Both the position numbers and the translations under genes were made by a program. From contig CACYDP010000059.1 of NCBI GenBank assembly GCA_902773135.1, positions 1-42,208 of the forward strand: DNA of 42,208 bases, written 5' to 3'. How positions within the stretch are numbered: position 1 is the stretch's first letter; every line of letters begins with the position of its first letter. Positions 7,025 to 15,431 of the stretch are shown piece after piece. The stretch comes from an uncultured Ruminococcus sp. GTDB taxonomy: Bacteria > Bacillota > Clostridia > Oscillospirales > Acutalibacteraceae. The notes under the pieces were generated by a model. It did not search any database, was not told the origin of the DNA, and worked only from the letters and a program-made list of their open reading frames with translations.

Positions 7025-7378
7025 ATGGCACGTGTAAAGGGTGCGTTGGCAACACGCAAAAGAAGAAAAAAGATTTTAAAGCTCGCTAAGGGCTATTGGG
7101 GTGCTAAGAGCAAGCACTTTAAGATGGCAAAAGAAGCCGTAATGAAAAGCGGTAACTATGCTTATATCGGCCGTAAACAGAAAAAGAGAGATTTCAGAAG
7201 ACTTTGGATCACTCGTATTTCCGCAGGCTGCAAGGCTAACGGCACAAACTATTCAACATTTATGAACGGTCTGAAAAAGGCAGGCATTACGCTTAACAGA
7301 AAGATGCTTTCCGAAATTGCAATTTCAGATGCAGAGGCTTTTACAGCTCTCGTTGAAAAGGCAAAGGCTGCTCTTTAA
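7025..7378 (+). CDS. rplT: 50S ribosomal protein L20
   Basis: The 117-aa protein binds 23S rRNA early in large-subunit assembly and, in Firmicutes, feeds back on its own operon. It opens with [21 protein letters not shown] (basic extension), followed by [31 protein letters not shown] and a C-terminal globular part ending in EKAKAAL. GGAGGT lies 7 bases upstream. It ends the infC operon, and a hairpin 14 bases after the stop is the likely terminator. Length and composition are normal for the family. Confidence 0.97.
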   Translation: MARVKGALATRKRRKKILKLAKGYWGAKSKHFKMAKEAVMKSGNYAYIGRKQKKRDFRRLWITRISAGCKANGTNYSTFMNGLKKAGITLNRKMLSEIAISDAEAFTALVEKAKAAL

Positions 7379-7392
7379 TTAACAAATCACCG

Positions 7393-7431
7393 ATGCACCT
7401 GAGTTTGATCTTGGGTGCATTGTTTGCGTTT
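7393..7431 (+). terminator. probable terminator after rplT
   Basis: ATGCACC (7393-7399) pairs with GGTGCAT (7414-7420), with a possible further T-G pair inside, followed by the interrupted T run TTGTTTGCGTTT. The U-tract is imperfect, so partial read-through into aroK is possible. Confidence 0.55.
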
Positions 7432-7503
7432 GCAATATTGTTGATGTTCTTATTACAGCAGGCTGCGAAGGATAATGGTCGTATAGAATCTACGGAGGGC
7501 AAA

Positions 7504-8010
7504 ATGAAAAATGTGGTATTGATAGGAATGCCCGGCTGCGGCAAGAGTACGGTCGGGGTGGTTCTGGCAAAAACATTGGGGTATCGGTTTCTGGATTCGG
7601 ATCTGGTGATTCAAGAAAGCGAAAACCGGCTCCTCAGCGAAATGATAGAAGAAGACGGACTTGTGAAATTTCTGGAAATTGAAAATCATATCAATGCATC
7701 GCTCAATGTCAATAAAACCGTTATTGCAACAGGCGGCAGTGTAATTTACGGCAGAGAAGCGATGGAGCATTTTCAAAAAACGGGCATCATTGTTTATATC
7801 AAACTTCCGTATGAGGAGATTCGACATCGTCTGGGTGATCTGGCAAAACGGGGCGTTGCCATAAAAGAAGGTCAGGAGCTCAGGGGTTTGTACGAAGAAA
7901 GAGTGCCCCTTTACGAAAAATATGCTGATATTATTATTGAAGAAAACGGTATGACCATTTCGCAGACGGCATTGGAAATTAAAAAACAAGTGCTTGAGAA
8001 CGGAAAATAA
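7504..8010 (+). CDS. aroK: shikimate kinase
   Basis: The 168-aa P-loop kinase phosphorylates shikimate at the 3-hydroxyl with ATP, step five of chorismate and aromatic amino acid synthesis in the cytosol. Visible motifs are the Walker A GMPGCGKST (residues 8-16), the DSD motif (FLDSDLVI) that binds shikimate and Mg, the EDGLVKFLEIE segment matching FR-x-x-E with Phe/Leu in place of the usual Arg, and ATGGSV (the GGG-type substrate motif with Ser last). The lid region carries R-L-G-D-L-A-K-R. ATG 7504 is chosen because GGAGGG lies 4 bases upstream; an in-frame upstream ATG would add a hydrophobic stretch encoded across the terminator hairpin, and is rejected. It stands apart from other aro genes. 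The methyltransferase gene starts two bases after its stop. Confidence 0.88.
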   Translation: MKNVVLIGMPGCGKSTVGVVLAKTLGYRFLDSDLVIQESENRLLSEMIEEDGLVKFLEIENHINASLNVNKTVIATGGSVIYGREAMEHFQKTGIIVYIKLPYEEIRHRLGDLAKRGVAIKEGQELRGLYEERVPLYEKYADIIIEENGMTISQTALEIKKQVLENGK

Positions 8011-8011
8011 T

Positions 8012-8794
8012 ATGATGATTACAAGTAAAGACAATGAATTGATCAAGAGCCTGTCAAAATTGTTGACAAGCCCGAAATACAGGCGGGAACACTCCGAATT
8101 TGCTGCTGAGGGGGTACGTCTTTGTGCAGATGGTGCTCAGTCGGGAGCGGAAATCAGCTGGTTTATTTATACGGCAAGAGCAGCAGAAAAATATGCTGCC
8201 GAATTTGCATTGTTACATTCGTGTTGTCAGAAAAGCTGTGAAATCAGTGAAAGTCTGTTGAAAAAAATAGCCGATACAAAATCACCCCAGGGATTTATAT
8301 GCGTTTTTAAGATGAACAGCAGCTGTTTCCAAGTCAAAAAACAGGAAAGATACCTTGCCCTCGAAAGTATTCAGGATCCGTCCAATATGGGAACAATATT
8401 GCGAAGTGCGGAAGCATTCGGCATAAGCGGAGTGATCGTATCAGGAGATTGCTGCGATATTTATTCGCCTAAAGTGGTAAGAGGAAGTATGGGAGCGGTG
8501 TTTCGGCTGCCGATCATACAGGAGGAAAATTTCAGTGAGTATATACGTGATCTGACCGCAAAACGTATTTTTACCTATGCTTCGACCCCACGCAACGCCG
8601 ATGATATAGAAACAATCGATTTTTCAAACGGGGGAGTTTTGCTGATTGGCAATGAAGGAAACGGTCTGAAAGAAGAAACCATCAATGCCTGTTATCAGCG
8701 TATATGTATACGTATGAACGGAAGAGCAGAATCACTGAATGCTTCGGCAGCTGCTGCGGTACTTTTGTATCGTCTTTGTGTTGACAAGGCTTAA
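8012..8794 (+). CDS. TrmH/SpoU-family RNA 2'-O-methyltransferase
   Basis: The 260-aa protein belongs to the SPOUT class, whose members methylate ribose 2'-hydroxyls of rRNA or tRNA with S-adenosylmethionine. An N-terminal substrate-binding part (about residues 1-105, with the opening pattern LIKSLSKLLTSPKYR and FAAEGVRL) precedes the knotted catalytic domain. Its three motifs are visible: ESIQDPSNMGTILRSAEAFG (motif 1), LLIGNEGNGL (motif 2) and IRMNGRAESLNASAAAAVLLY (motif 3). That layout matches the RlmB/YsgA-like group, often misnamed tRNA methyltransferase; the target RNA cannot be read from sequence. ATG codons at 8012 and 8015 are both possible and the Shine-Dalgarno is weak, so translation may be coupled to aroK, which ends at 8010. 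Confidence 0.88.
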   Translation: MMITSKDNELIKSLSKLLTSPKYRREHSEFAAEGVRLCADGAQSGAEISWFIYTARAAEKYAAEFALLHSCCQKSCEISESLLKKIADTKSPQGFICVFKMNSSCFQVKKQERYLALESIQDPSNMGTILRSAEAFGISGVIVSGDCCDIYSPKVVRGSMGAVFRLPIIQEENFSEYIRDLTAKRIFTYASTPRNADDIETIDFSNGGVLLIGNEGNGLKEETINACYQRICIRMNGRAESLNASAAAAVLLYRLCVDKA

Positions 8795-8816
8795 AAAAAG
8801 AGGTATGATAAAATTC

Positions 8817-8860
8817 ATAAAACAGCCGTTTTTGATGACAAACGGTTGTTTTATTGTATA
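8817..8860 (+). terminator. strong intrinsic terminator
   Basis: ATAAAACAGCCGTTT (8817-8831) and AAACGGTTGTTTTAT (8840-8854) form a 15-bp stem with one G-U and an 8-base loop. The A/T flanks would terminate in both directions. It closes the aroK-methyltransferase unit. Confidence 0.9.
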
Positions 8861-8888
8861 TTGAATGTTGAAATATAACACATATTAT
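8861..8888 (+). promoter_or_regulatory. likely dprA promoter
   Basis: TTGAAT (8861-8866), 16-base spacer, TATTAT (8883-8888), each differing from consensus at one position. It lies directly after the terminator and about 60 bases before dprA. Confidence 0.55.
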
Positions 8889-8948
8889 TCGATTTTTGAA
8901 AGCAAAAAATGCAGAAAGTGATCTGTCAAATTGCAACGGAGTACATTT

Positions 8949-10535
8949 ATGAACGAAAAAATTTTATTATGGCTGTGGCTGCAGTCCTGTCTGGGATTTG
9001 AAAATAACCGCATTATTAAAATTCTGGAAACATTCGGCGGTCCGGAAAATATTTATGAGACAAACGAACATTTCCTGACGTACAACGGTTTATTTACACC
9101 AAAGGAAGCCGAAAAATTGAAAAATAAAAGGCTTGATTATGCCAAAAAAATCTATTTGGATTGTCAGGCACTGGAATATGAGATCGTTGCTATGAATGAC
9201 GAAAAATATCCCAAAAGACTGCTTACCATCAAATCACCTCCGTTGGTACTGTATATCAGCGGAAGCCTGCCGAACGAAAAAAAATTGCATACGGCAATCG
9301 TCGGCAAACGGCGGGGAAGTGAATGGGGCAGAAAGTTGTCTTTTCAATTTTCTTATGAATTGTCAAAAAGCGATGCCGTGATTGTAAGCGGCGGTGCAAT
9401 GGGGATTGATACACAGGCACACAAGGGTGCTTTGCAGGCAGGACGTCCTACTATTGCAGTGTTGGGATGTGGTATTAATGTTGACTATCTTCATTGTAAT
9501 AAAGAACTTCGCAGCGAGATTAAACAACACGGAGCGTTGGTTTCGGAATATCCTCCCGGGTATACCATACAGAATGCTTCTTTTCAAAAAAGAAACCGCA
9601 TTATCTCAGGAATATCACATTGTACGTTTGTCGTTGAGGCAGGAAAAAAAAGCGGTTCTTTTATTACGGCAAATTATGCCAAAGAACAGCATAGAATGAT
9701 ATTTGTCGTTCCTCATAATGACAAGATGATCAATTACGGCTCTGATACGCTTTCCGGTCAGGGTGCCGCAATCGTGAAGCGGCATGAAGACATTCTTGAC
9801 TGGTATCAGGAGCACAAAAACGATCTTGATCAAAGTCTTTGTGGTCGGTACCGGTTCGGAAAAAGTAAAGAAGCGGAACTTCCCTTGAGTAACGGTCTGG
9901 TTTGTTATCCTTATGACGACAGAATTATGTTTGTGATGGGTGAAAACGAGAAAGAGGAAACGATTCCGCTCAATGATGAAAGTTTTGGAGAAGCGATTGA
10001 TCCACCTGAACAAAATTCCGATACCAATACGGAAATGTCTGAATTGCAGAACTTTTTTGATCATATAAAATATGAAAATACGGATTCCGTATCGCAAAAT
10101 ATTGATGATGAGGAGTTCAGAAAAAAATATCTCGCATATATGCGGCAAATCGGAGCAGTCAGACAGTGGAATCCGAGCAGATATGATTTCGCAGAGGAGA
10201 ATGACAGCGACAAACAAACGCTGAAAAAGGAACCGATCAAAAAGGAAAATGTGACATTACCCGTGGAAGAAACATTGCAGAAATTTGATCAGACGAAACA
10301 AAAGAATACGGTGGAAACGCAAAAAAACAGTATAAAATCTGAAAATGAGTTGAAAAGTATGTTGACAGAAAATGCTTTTATGGTGTATCATACAATTTCA
10401 GATAAACCTGTTCATGTAGATGAGATATGTGCCGCTTCCGGAAAAAACATCAGAGAAGTCAATATGGCACTGTCGGAACTGGAAATGACAGGCTGTATTC
10501 AATCTGTATCAGGCAGAAGATATATCAGAAAATGA
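8949..10535 (+). CDS. dprA: DNA processing protein DprA with long acidic insert
   Basis: DprA loads RecA onto incoming single-stranded DNA during natural transformation. ATG 8949 has ACGGAG 7 bases upstream. The N-terminal SAM-like region (1-70) is followed by the Rossmann-type DprA core (about 75-285) with VSGGAMGIDTQAHKGAL, VLGCGINVDYL, SEYPPG, FQKRNRIISGIS and VEAGKKSGSFITA. The usual P-G near the end of the core is PHNDKM here and the V-G-x-R-R motif reads VGKRRG. Residues about 290-470 are an acidic, low-complexity linker absent from most DprA proteins, and a C-terminal winged-helix domain (about 472-528: VHVDEICAASG, MALSELEMTG) closes it. Total length is 528 aa against roughly 300-400 in typical members. 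It lies directly upstream of topA, an arrangement common in Firmicutes. Confidence 0.92.
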   Translation: MNEKILLWLWLQSCLGFENNRIIKILETFGGPENIYETNEHFLTYNGLFTPKEAEKLKNKRLDYAKKIYLDCQALEYEIVAMNDEKYPKRLLTIKSPPLVLYISGSLPNEKKLHTAIVGKRRGSEWGRKLSFQFSYELSKSDAVIVSGGAMGIDTQAHKGALQAGRPTIAVLGCGINVDYLHCNKELRSEIKQHGALVSEYPPGYTIQNASFQKRNRIISGISHCTFVVEAGKKSGSFITANYAKEQHRMIFVVPHNDKMINYGSDTLSGQGAAIVKRHEDILDWYQEHKNDLDQSLCGRYRFGKSKEAELPLSNGLVCYPYDDRIMFVMGENEKEETIPLNDESFGEAIDPPEQNSDTNTEMSELQNFFDHIKYENTDSVSQNIDDEEFRKKYLAYMRQIGAVRQWNPSRYDFAEENDSDKQTLKKEPIKKENVTLPVEETLQKFDQTKQKNTVETQKNSIKSENELKSMLTENAFMVYHTISDKPVHVDEICAASGKNIREVNMALSELEMTGCIQSVSGRRYIRK

Positions 10536-10567
10536 TAGTAAGAAAAAAGGAATTTTTGATTTGACGG

Positions 10568-10596
10568 TTGACATAAACCGCCTGATCGTTTATTAT
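10568..10596 (+). promoter_or_regulatory. topA promoter
   Basis: TTGACA (10568-10573), 17-base spacer, TATTAT (10591-10596). It lies between the dprA stop and the topA start, so topA can be expressed on its own. Confidence 0.75.
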
Positions 10597-10633
10597 ACAT
10601 TTTGCATAGCAATGTTGATTCGGAGGAAAGACA

Positions 10634-12796
10634 ATGTCTAAATTAGTCATAGTTGAGTCGCCTGCAAAGGCAAAAACAATAAAAAAATATCTCGGTCCGG
10701 GTTATGAAGTGGTTGCGTCTATGGGACATATACGAGATCTTAACCCCAACCGTTTGAGTGTGGACATCAAAAAGAAATTTACACCGAATTATCAGATTAT
10801 CAAGGGAAAAGAAAAACTTGCCGATGAACTGGTTCAACTGGCGGATAAAAGCGATTATGTCTATCTTGCAACCGACCCTGATCGTGAGGGTGAAGCGATT
10901 TCGTGGCATCTGGCTTATTTGCTGAATCTTGATCTGGAAGAAGACAACAGAGTTACCTTTAACGAGATCACCAAAACCGGTGTGAAAAATGGTATGGAAT
11001 CGCCCAGAAAAATAGATATTGATCTGGTGAATGCCCAGCAGGCAAGGCGAATATTGGACCGTCTGGTAGGCTATAAGCTCAGCCCGTTTCTTTCTGCCAA
11101 GATACGAAAGGGTCTTTCGGCAGGACGTGTTCAGTCCGTTGCCGTTAAAATCGTGGTTGACCGTGAAAAGAAAATCCGGGCTTTCAAGCCGGAAGAATAC
11201 TGGAGCATTGATGCGAAGTTTATCCCGAAAGGAAGCCGTAAGGCATTTACTGCTGCTTTTTACGGCGATAAAAACGGTAAAATTAAAATTACCAATGCTG
11301 AACAGGCACAAAGTATTCTCGACAATATGAAAGATGCTGTGCCGACAGTAGAAAAGCTACGGCACGGTACAAGAAAACGTCAGCCGGCTCCGCCTTTTAT
11401 TACTTCTACACTTCAGCAGGAAGCATCGAGAAAACTTGGTTTTCAGTCCAAGCGTACAATGAAAGTAGCTCAGGAACTCTATGAAGGTGTTGACATTCAG
11501 GGAATGGGAGCTGTCGGTCTGATTACCTATATGAGAACCGACTCGCTCAGACTTTCGGAAGATGCCCTCGATGCCGCAGAAAAGTACATCAAAGAAAAAT
11601 GGGGCGACAAGTATGTTCCGGCAGGGGGACACAGACATTTCAAGTCCCGTTCCAATGCACAGGACGGTCATGAGGCGATACGTCCTGCAACGGTTGATCT
11701 GGACCCTCAGAGTGTGAAAGACAGTCTGACAAGTGACCAGTATAAGCTGTATAAGCTGATATGGGAACGTTTTATTGCCTGCCAGATGTCCGAATGTATA
11801 CAAAAAACAACGCAGGCTGAGATAGCTGTCAATGATTATATTTTCAAGGCTTCGGGTTACCGTGTGGATTTTGATGGTTTTACGGTTCTATATGTGGAAA
11901 GCAAGGACGGAGGCGACGATGAAAAAGAATCGGAACTGCCGCCGCTTGAAAAGGGAATGACACTGCGTGTCAAAGAGATGATACCAAATCAGCATTTTAC
12001 ACAGCCACCGGCACGATATACGGAAGCATCGCTGATTAAGGCATTGGAAGAATATGGTATCGGCAGACCGTCTACCTATGCGGCAACCATCTCTACCATT
12101 ACTTCCAGAGGATATGTTAAAAGAGAGAGCAAAACTTTGTTTCCGACAGAATTGGGAGAAGTGACGACTAAATTAATGGAAGAACGTTTTCCGAAAATCG
12201 TCAATGTCAAGTTCACCGCCCAGATGGAAACGGAACTGGACGATGTAGAAGAGGGAAAGTACAAATGGATCGAACTTCTGGGCAATTTTTACGGCGATTT
12301 TAACGAAACGCTGAAAAAAGCAAGAAAAGATATGGACGGCGTAAAAATCGAACTGGAAGAAGACAAAACGGATTTGGTTTGCGATAAGTGCGGTAAACCT
12401 ATGGTAGTCAAATACGGACGTTTTGGAAAGTTCATTGCTTGTTCGGGTTATCCCGACTGCAAGAATATCGTGAAGATTGTCAATCGGCTGAAAGATGTCA
12501 GCTGTCATTTGTGCGGCGGCGATATTATTGTACGAAAAACAAAAAAAGGCCGTGTATTTTACGGCTGTTCCAATTACCCCAACTGCAACTTTGTTTCATG
12601 GTATGAGCCTACTAACTATCAATGTCCTCAGTGCGGAGAGTTTCTGTTCAAGAAAAAGGGAAAGCAGCCGAAATTATTCTGTACGGCAGAGGGCTGCGGA
12701 TATGCTAAGGACGATGACACCGAAGAGGCAGAGGTGATTTCCGTACCTGTCAGTATTGCAAAAAACGATGATGAAAATACAAGCGAGGAAAAATAA
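10634..12796 (+). CDS. topA: DNA topoisomerase I (type IA)
   Basis: The 720-aa enzyme relaxes negative supercoils by cutting one strand through a 5'-phosphotyrosine. The TOPRIM domain opens the protein (SKLVIVESPAKAKTIKKYLG, and TDPDREGEAISWH at residues 80-92). The gate region carries GLSAGRVQSVA (160-170), and the active-site tyrosine is Y299 in LITYMRTDS. GIGRPSTYA is also present. After about residue 570 come three four-cysteine zinc ribbons: CDKCGKP with CSGYPDC, CHLCGGD with CSNYPNC, and CPQCGEF with CTAEGC. A short acidic tail ends the protein. Length and layout match Bacillus-type TopA. CGGAGGAAAG upstream of the ATG is a good ribosome site. The gene has its own promoter and an unusual large hairpin downstream. 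Confidence 0.97.
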   Translation: MSKLVIVESPAKAKTIKKYLGPGYEVVASMGHIRDLNPNRLSVDIKKKFTPNYQIIKGKEKLADELVQLADKSDYVYLATDPDREGEAISWHLAYLLNLDLEEDNRVTFNEITKTGVKNGMESPRKIDIDLVNAQQARRILDRLVGYKLSPFLSAKIRKGLSAGRVQSVAVKIVVDREKKIRAFKPEEYWSIDAKFIPKGSRKAFTAAFYGDKNGKIKITNAEQAQSILDNMKDAVPTVEKLRHGTRKRQPAPPFITSTLQQEASRKLGFQSKRTMKVAQELYEGVDIQGMGAVGLITYMRTDSLRLSEDALDAAEKYIKEKWGDKYVPAGGHRHFKSRSNAQDGHEAIRPATVDLDPQSVKDSLTSDQYKLYKLIWERFIACQMSECIQKTTQAEIAVNDYIFKASGYRVDFDGFTVLYVESKDGGDDEKESELPPLEKGMTLRVKEMIPNQHFTQPPARYTEASLIKALEEYGIGRPSTYAATISTITSRGYVKRESKTLFPTELGEVTTKLMEERFPKIVNVKFTAQMETELDDVEEGKYKWIELLGNFYGDFNETLKKARKDMDGVKIELEEDKTDLVCDKCGKPMVVKYGRFGKFIACSGYPDCKNIVKIVNRLKDVSCHLCGGDIIVRKTKKGRVFYGCSNYPNCNFVSWYEPTNYQCPQCGEFLFKKKGKQPKLFCTAEGCGYAKDDDTEEAEVISVPVSIAKNDDENTSEEK

Positions 12797-12864
12797 ATTT
12801 TCAATGATATGTTTGCCTTCCCTCTGTTAATCGTCGGGACTTTGGTCAGCAAATCAATATTTGT

Positions 12865-12968
12865 GCAGAGAAGTATTACAGTGATCTGTCAGATTCATCA
12901 AAAGTTCCTTTTTAAAATGTGCTTTTTGTGAGTTTGTTGCTGTAATACTTCTCTGCTTTTGTTTTTTT
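12865..12968 (+). terminator. 17-bp inverted repeat with 58-base loop and T tract after topA
   Basis: GCAGAGAAGTATTACAG (12865-12881) is perfectly complementary to 12940-12956, and the next four positions inward can add wobble and A-U pairs. The 58-base loop 12882-12939 is A/T-rich. TTTTGTTTTTTT follows at 12957-12968. It most likely terminates topA transcription, but the loop is much larger than usual, so a small RNA or a remnant of a short inverted-repeat element is also possible. Confidence 0.75.
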
Positions 12969-12977
12969 GATTTTCTG

Positions 12978-13006
12978 TTGCTATCATTCGCAATATGTGG
13001 TAAAAT
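12978..13006 (+). promoter_or_regulatory. probable promoter of the trmFO-plsX-rnc group
   Basis: TTGCTA (12978-12983), 17-base spacer, TAAAAT (13001-13006), located between the large hairpin and the trmFO start. The -35 box is weaker than others in the window. Confidence 0.55.
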
Positions 13007-13042
13007 AAATAAGATAATCTGTAAAAACAGGTGGTGATGTCA

Positions 13043-14347
13043 ATGTATATCAATGTACTCGGTGCAGGTCTTGCAGGCTGTGAGGCAGCCTATCAGATTG
13101 CCAAAAGAGGTATCAATGTAAGACTTTTTGAAATGAAACCAAACCAAAAAACCCCGGCACATAAAAGTAATGATTTTTGCGAGCTGATATGTTCCAATTC
13201 TCTGAAAGCCGCAAGGATCGAATCGGCGGCGGGACTTTTGAAAGAGGAAATGCGAAGAATGGATTCACTGCTGATGTATTGTGCAGATCGGTGCAGAGTG
13301 CCTGCCGGAGGTGCTCTGGCGGTAGACAGAAATTTGTTTTCGGCGATGGTGACGGAAAAAATCAAACAGCATCCGCTGATCGAAGTGATTGAAAAGGAAG
13401 TTACCGAGATACCCGATGATGCGGTGACAGTGATTGCCACAGGACCGCTGACAAGTGATGCACTTGCCGAAAAGATCAGTTCTCTCTGCGGAGGTTCTAT
13501 GCATTTTTTTGATGCTGCAGCACCAATCGTAACTGCCGAAAGCATTGATATGAACTGTGCTTTTGCAGCATCGAGATACGACAAGGGCGGTGACGATGCT
13601 TATATTAATTGTCCGATGAACAAAGAGGAATATGAAGCATTTTATGATGAACTGGTCACTGCCGAAAGAACCCCCCTGCACAATGTCGATGTGCAGAATC
13701 CGAAAGTATATGAGGGCTGTATGCCTGTTGAAATACTTGCCCAGAGAGGACACGATACACTTCGTTTCGGACCAATGAAACCCGTAGGTCTTCGTGACCC
13801 CAGAACAGGTCATCGTCCGTGGGCGGTTTTACAGCTGAGAACAGAAAATTCCGCAAAAACAATGTATAATTTGGTAGGTTTCCAGACGAACCTCAGATTC
13901 CCCGAACAAAAGAGAGTGTTCGGAATGATACCTGCATTGAAAAATGCTGAGTTCGTACGATATGGCGTAATGCACAGAAATACATTCCTTGATTCTCCCA
14001 GACTTCTGAATACCGATTATTCGCTGAGGAGCAATCCGGCTATTTTCTTTGCCGGTCAGATGACGGGCGTGGAGGGATATATGGAATCGGCATCGTCGGG
14101 AATGATGGCAGGAATCAATGCCGTCAGACATATACAGAACGCCCTCCCTGTAATATTGCCGAAAGAAACAATGACAGGTTCGCTGGCACATTATATCAGC
14201 GATGAAACAGTAACGGATTTTCAGCCCATGGGAGCTAATCTCGGCATACTTCCTCCGCTGCAGGAAAAAATCCGTGACAAAAAACAAAGGGCAGCTGCTT
14301 ATGCCGAACGGGCATTAGAAATTTTAAAAGAATATATGACACAGTGA
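13043..14347 (+). CDS. trmFO: methylenetetrahydrofolate- and FAD-dependent tRNA (uracil-54 C5) methyltransferase
   Basis: The 434-aa flavoprotein makes 5-methyluridine at position 54 of the tRNA T-loop, using 5,10-methylenetetrahydrofolate as carbon donor. The FAD-binding GxGxxG motif is VLGAGLAGCEAAYQIA at residues 4-19. Family signatures follow: FELICSNSLK-like (CELICSNSLKA), MNCAFAASRYDKGGDDAYINCPM, GCMPVEILAQRG and FAGQMTGVEGYMESA. Length fits the Gram-positive form. GTG, ATG and ATG codons at 13031, 13037 and 13043 compete; GGTGGTG at 13030-13036 places the start best at 13043. plsX follows after 19 bases. In Bacillus trmFO is near topA as well, which agrees with the order here. Confidence 0.95.
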   Translation: MYINVLGAGLAGCEAAYQIAKRGINVRLFEMKPNQKTPAHKSNDFCELICSNSLKAARIESAAGLLKEEMRRMDSLLMYCADRCRVPAGGALAVDRNLFSAMVTEKIKQHPLIEVIEKEVTEIPDDAVTVIATGPLTSDALAEKISSLCGGSMHFFDAAAPIVTAESIDMNCAFAASRYDKGGDDAYINCPMNKEEYEAFYDELVTAERTPLHNVDVQNPKVYEGCMPVEILAQRGHDTLRFGPMKPVGLRDPRTGHRPWAVLQLRTENSAKTMYNLVGFQTNLRFPEQKRVFGMIPALKNAEFVRYGVMHRNTFLDSPRLLNTDYSLRSNPAIFFAGQMTGVEGYMESASSGMMAGINAVRHIQNALPVILPKETMTGSLAHYISDETVTDFQPMGANLGILPPLQEKIRDKKQRAAAYAERALEILKEYMTQ

Positions 14348-14366
14348 TCATATTCGGGAGGTTTTT

Positions 14367-15368
14367 ATGAAAATTTTAGTTGATGCATTTGGCGGAGATA
14401 ATGCACCGCTTGAAATTCTCAAAGGCTGTGTACTCAGTGCGGAAAAATACAGCGACACGGAAATATTCTTGGTAGGCAATCAAGAAAAAATAACACAATG
14501 TGCGGAAGAAAATGAAATTGATATATCCGGTTTTCAGATCTATGATGCTCCTGACATTATCACTATGGAGGACGATGCAGGAGAGATTATGAAATCTAAG
14601 AAACATTCTTCGATGGCAGAGGGATTAAGACTTCTTGCAAAGGGAGAAGCAGATGCTTTTTTGTCGGCAGGCAACAGCGGTGCTTTGATTATGGGTTCGA
14701 CTTTGATCGTGAAACGCATTAAGGGAGTGAAACGCCCTGCCTTTGCTCCGGTGATGCCTACCTCCAAAGGTCCTGTACTGTTGATCGACAGCGGAGCTAA
14801 TGTGGAAGTTCGTCCGGAAATGCTCCGACAGTTCGGTATTATGGGTTCGATCTATATGGAAAATGTCCAGCATATCAAAAACCCCCGTGTGGCTCTTGCC
14901 AATGTCGGAACGGAAGAACATAAAGGCGGTGAACTTCAGCATGAAGCGTTTCGGCTTCTGAAAGAAAGTAACCTGAATTTTATCGGTAATATGGAAGCCC
15001 GTGATATTCCGGCAGGTGAAACGGACGTCATTGTTGCGGACGGCTTTACGGGAAATATTATCGTAAAAATGTATGAGGGCGTTGCAAAGGAACTGTTCAA
15101 AAAGGTAAAAGAAGTCTTTTATAAAAACGCCAAAACCAAACTTGCCGCTTTGATGATCAAAAAAGAAATCTATGAACTGAAAGAATATTTTGACTATAAT
15201 CAGTATGGTGCCGCACCTGTGATGGGCGTTGCAAAGCCTGTGCTGAAAACACACGGCAGTGCCAAGGCAGATGCGGTGGTGACGGCGATTAAATCTGTCA
15301 TTGATTTTACAAGTACGGATGTCATCGGAAAAATCGAAAAAAATATTTCATCTTATGGGAACCTCTGA
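14367..15368 (+). CDS. plsX: phosphate acyltransferase PlsX
   Basis: The 333-aa protein converts acyl-ACP to acyl phosphate, the acyl donor for glycerol-3-phosphate acylation by PlsY in phospholipid synthesis. It starts MKILVDAFGGDNAPLEILKG and contains SAGNSGALIMGS, LIDSGANVEVRPEMLRQFG, ALANVGTEEHKG and DVIVADGFTGNIIVKMYEG, all standard for PlsX. GGGAGG lies 5 bases before the ATG. Neighbours are trmFO (19-base gap) and rnc (63-base gap). In many Firmicutes acpP stands between plsX and rnc; it is absent here and must lie elsewhere. Confidence 0.96.
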   Translation: MKILVDAFGGDNAPLEILKGCVLSAEKYSDTEIFLVGNQEKITQCAEENEIDISGFQIYDAPDIITMEDDAGEIMKSKKHSSMAEGLRLLAKGEADAFLSAGNSGALIMGSTLIVKRIKGVKRPAFAPVMPTSKGPVLLIDSGANVEVRPEMLRQFGIMGSIYMENVQHIKNPRVALANVGTEEHKGGELQHEAFRLLKESNLNFIGNMEARDIPAGETDVIVADGFTGNIIVKMYEGVAKELFKKVKEVFYKNAKTKLAALMIKKEIYELKEYFDYNQYGAAPVMGVAKPVLKTHGSAKADAVVTAIKSVIDFTSTDVIGKIEKNISSYGNL

Positions 15369-15431
15369 AAACCTCCTTCACGGCTTTTAGAGAATCCCTT
15401 ATCAAACTACAATTGAAAAGGAAGAAACTTC

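Noticed and set aside
7393-7503. In-frame N-terminal extension of shikimate kinase giving a membrane-like segment
   Set aside because: It is encoded over the rplT terminator hairpin and has no ribosome site, while GGAGGG marks the start at 7504.
9615-10217. Long minus-strand open frame opposite dprA, and similar ones opposite scfB, smc and addAB
   Set aside because: They lie wholly inside well-identified genes, lack ribosome sites and show hydrophobic or Cys/His-rich shadow composition.
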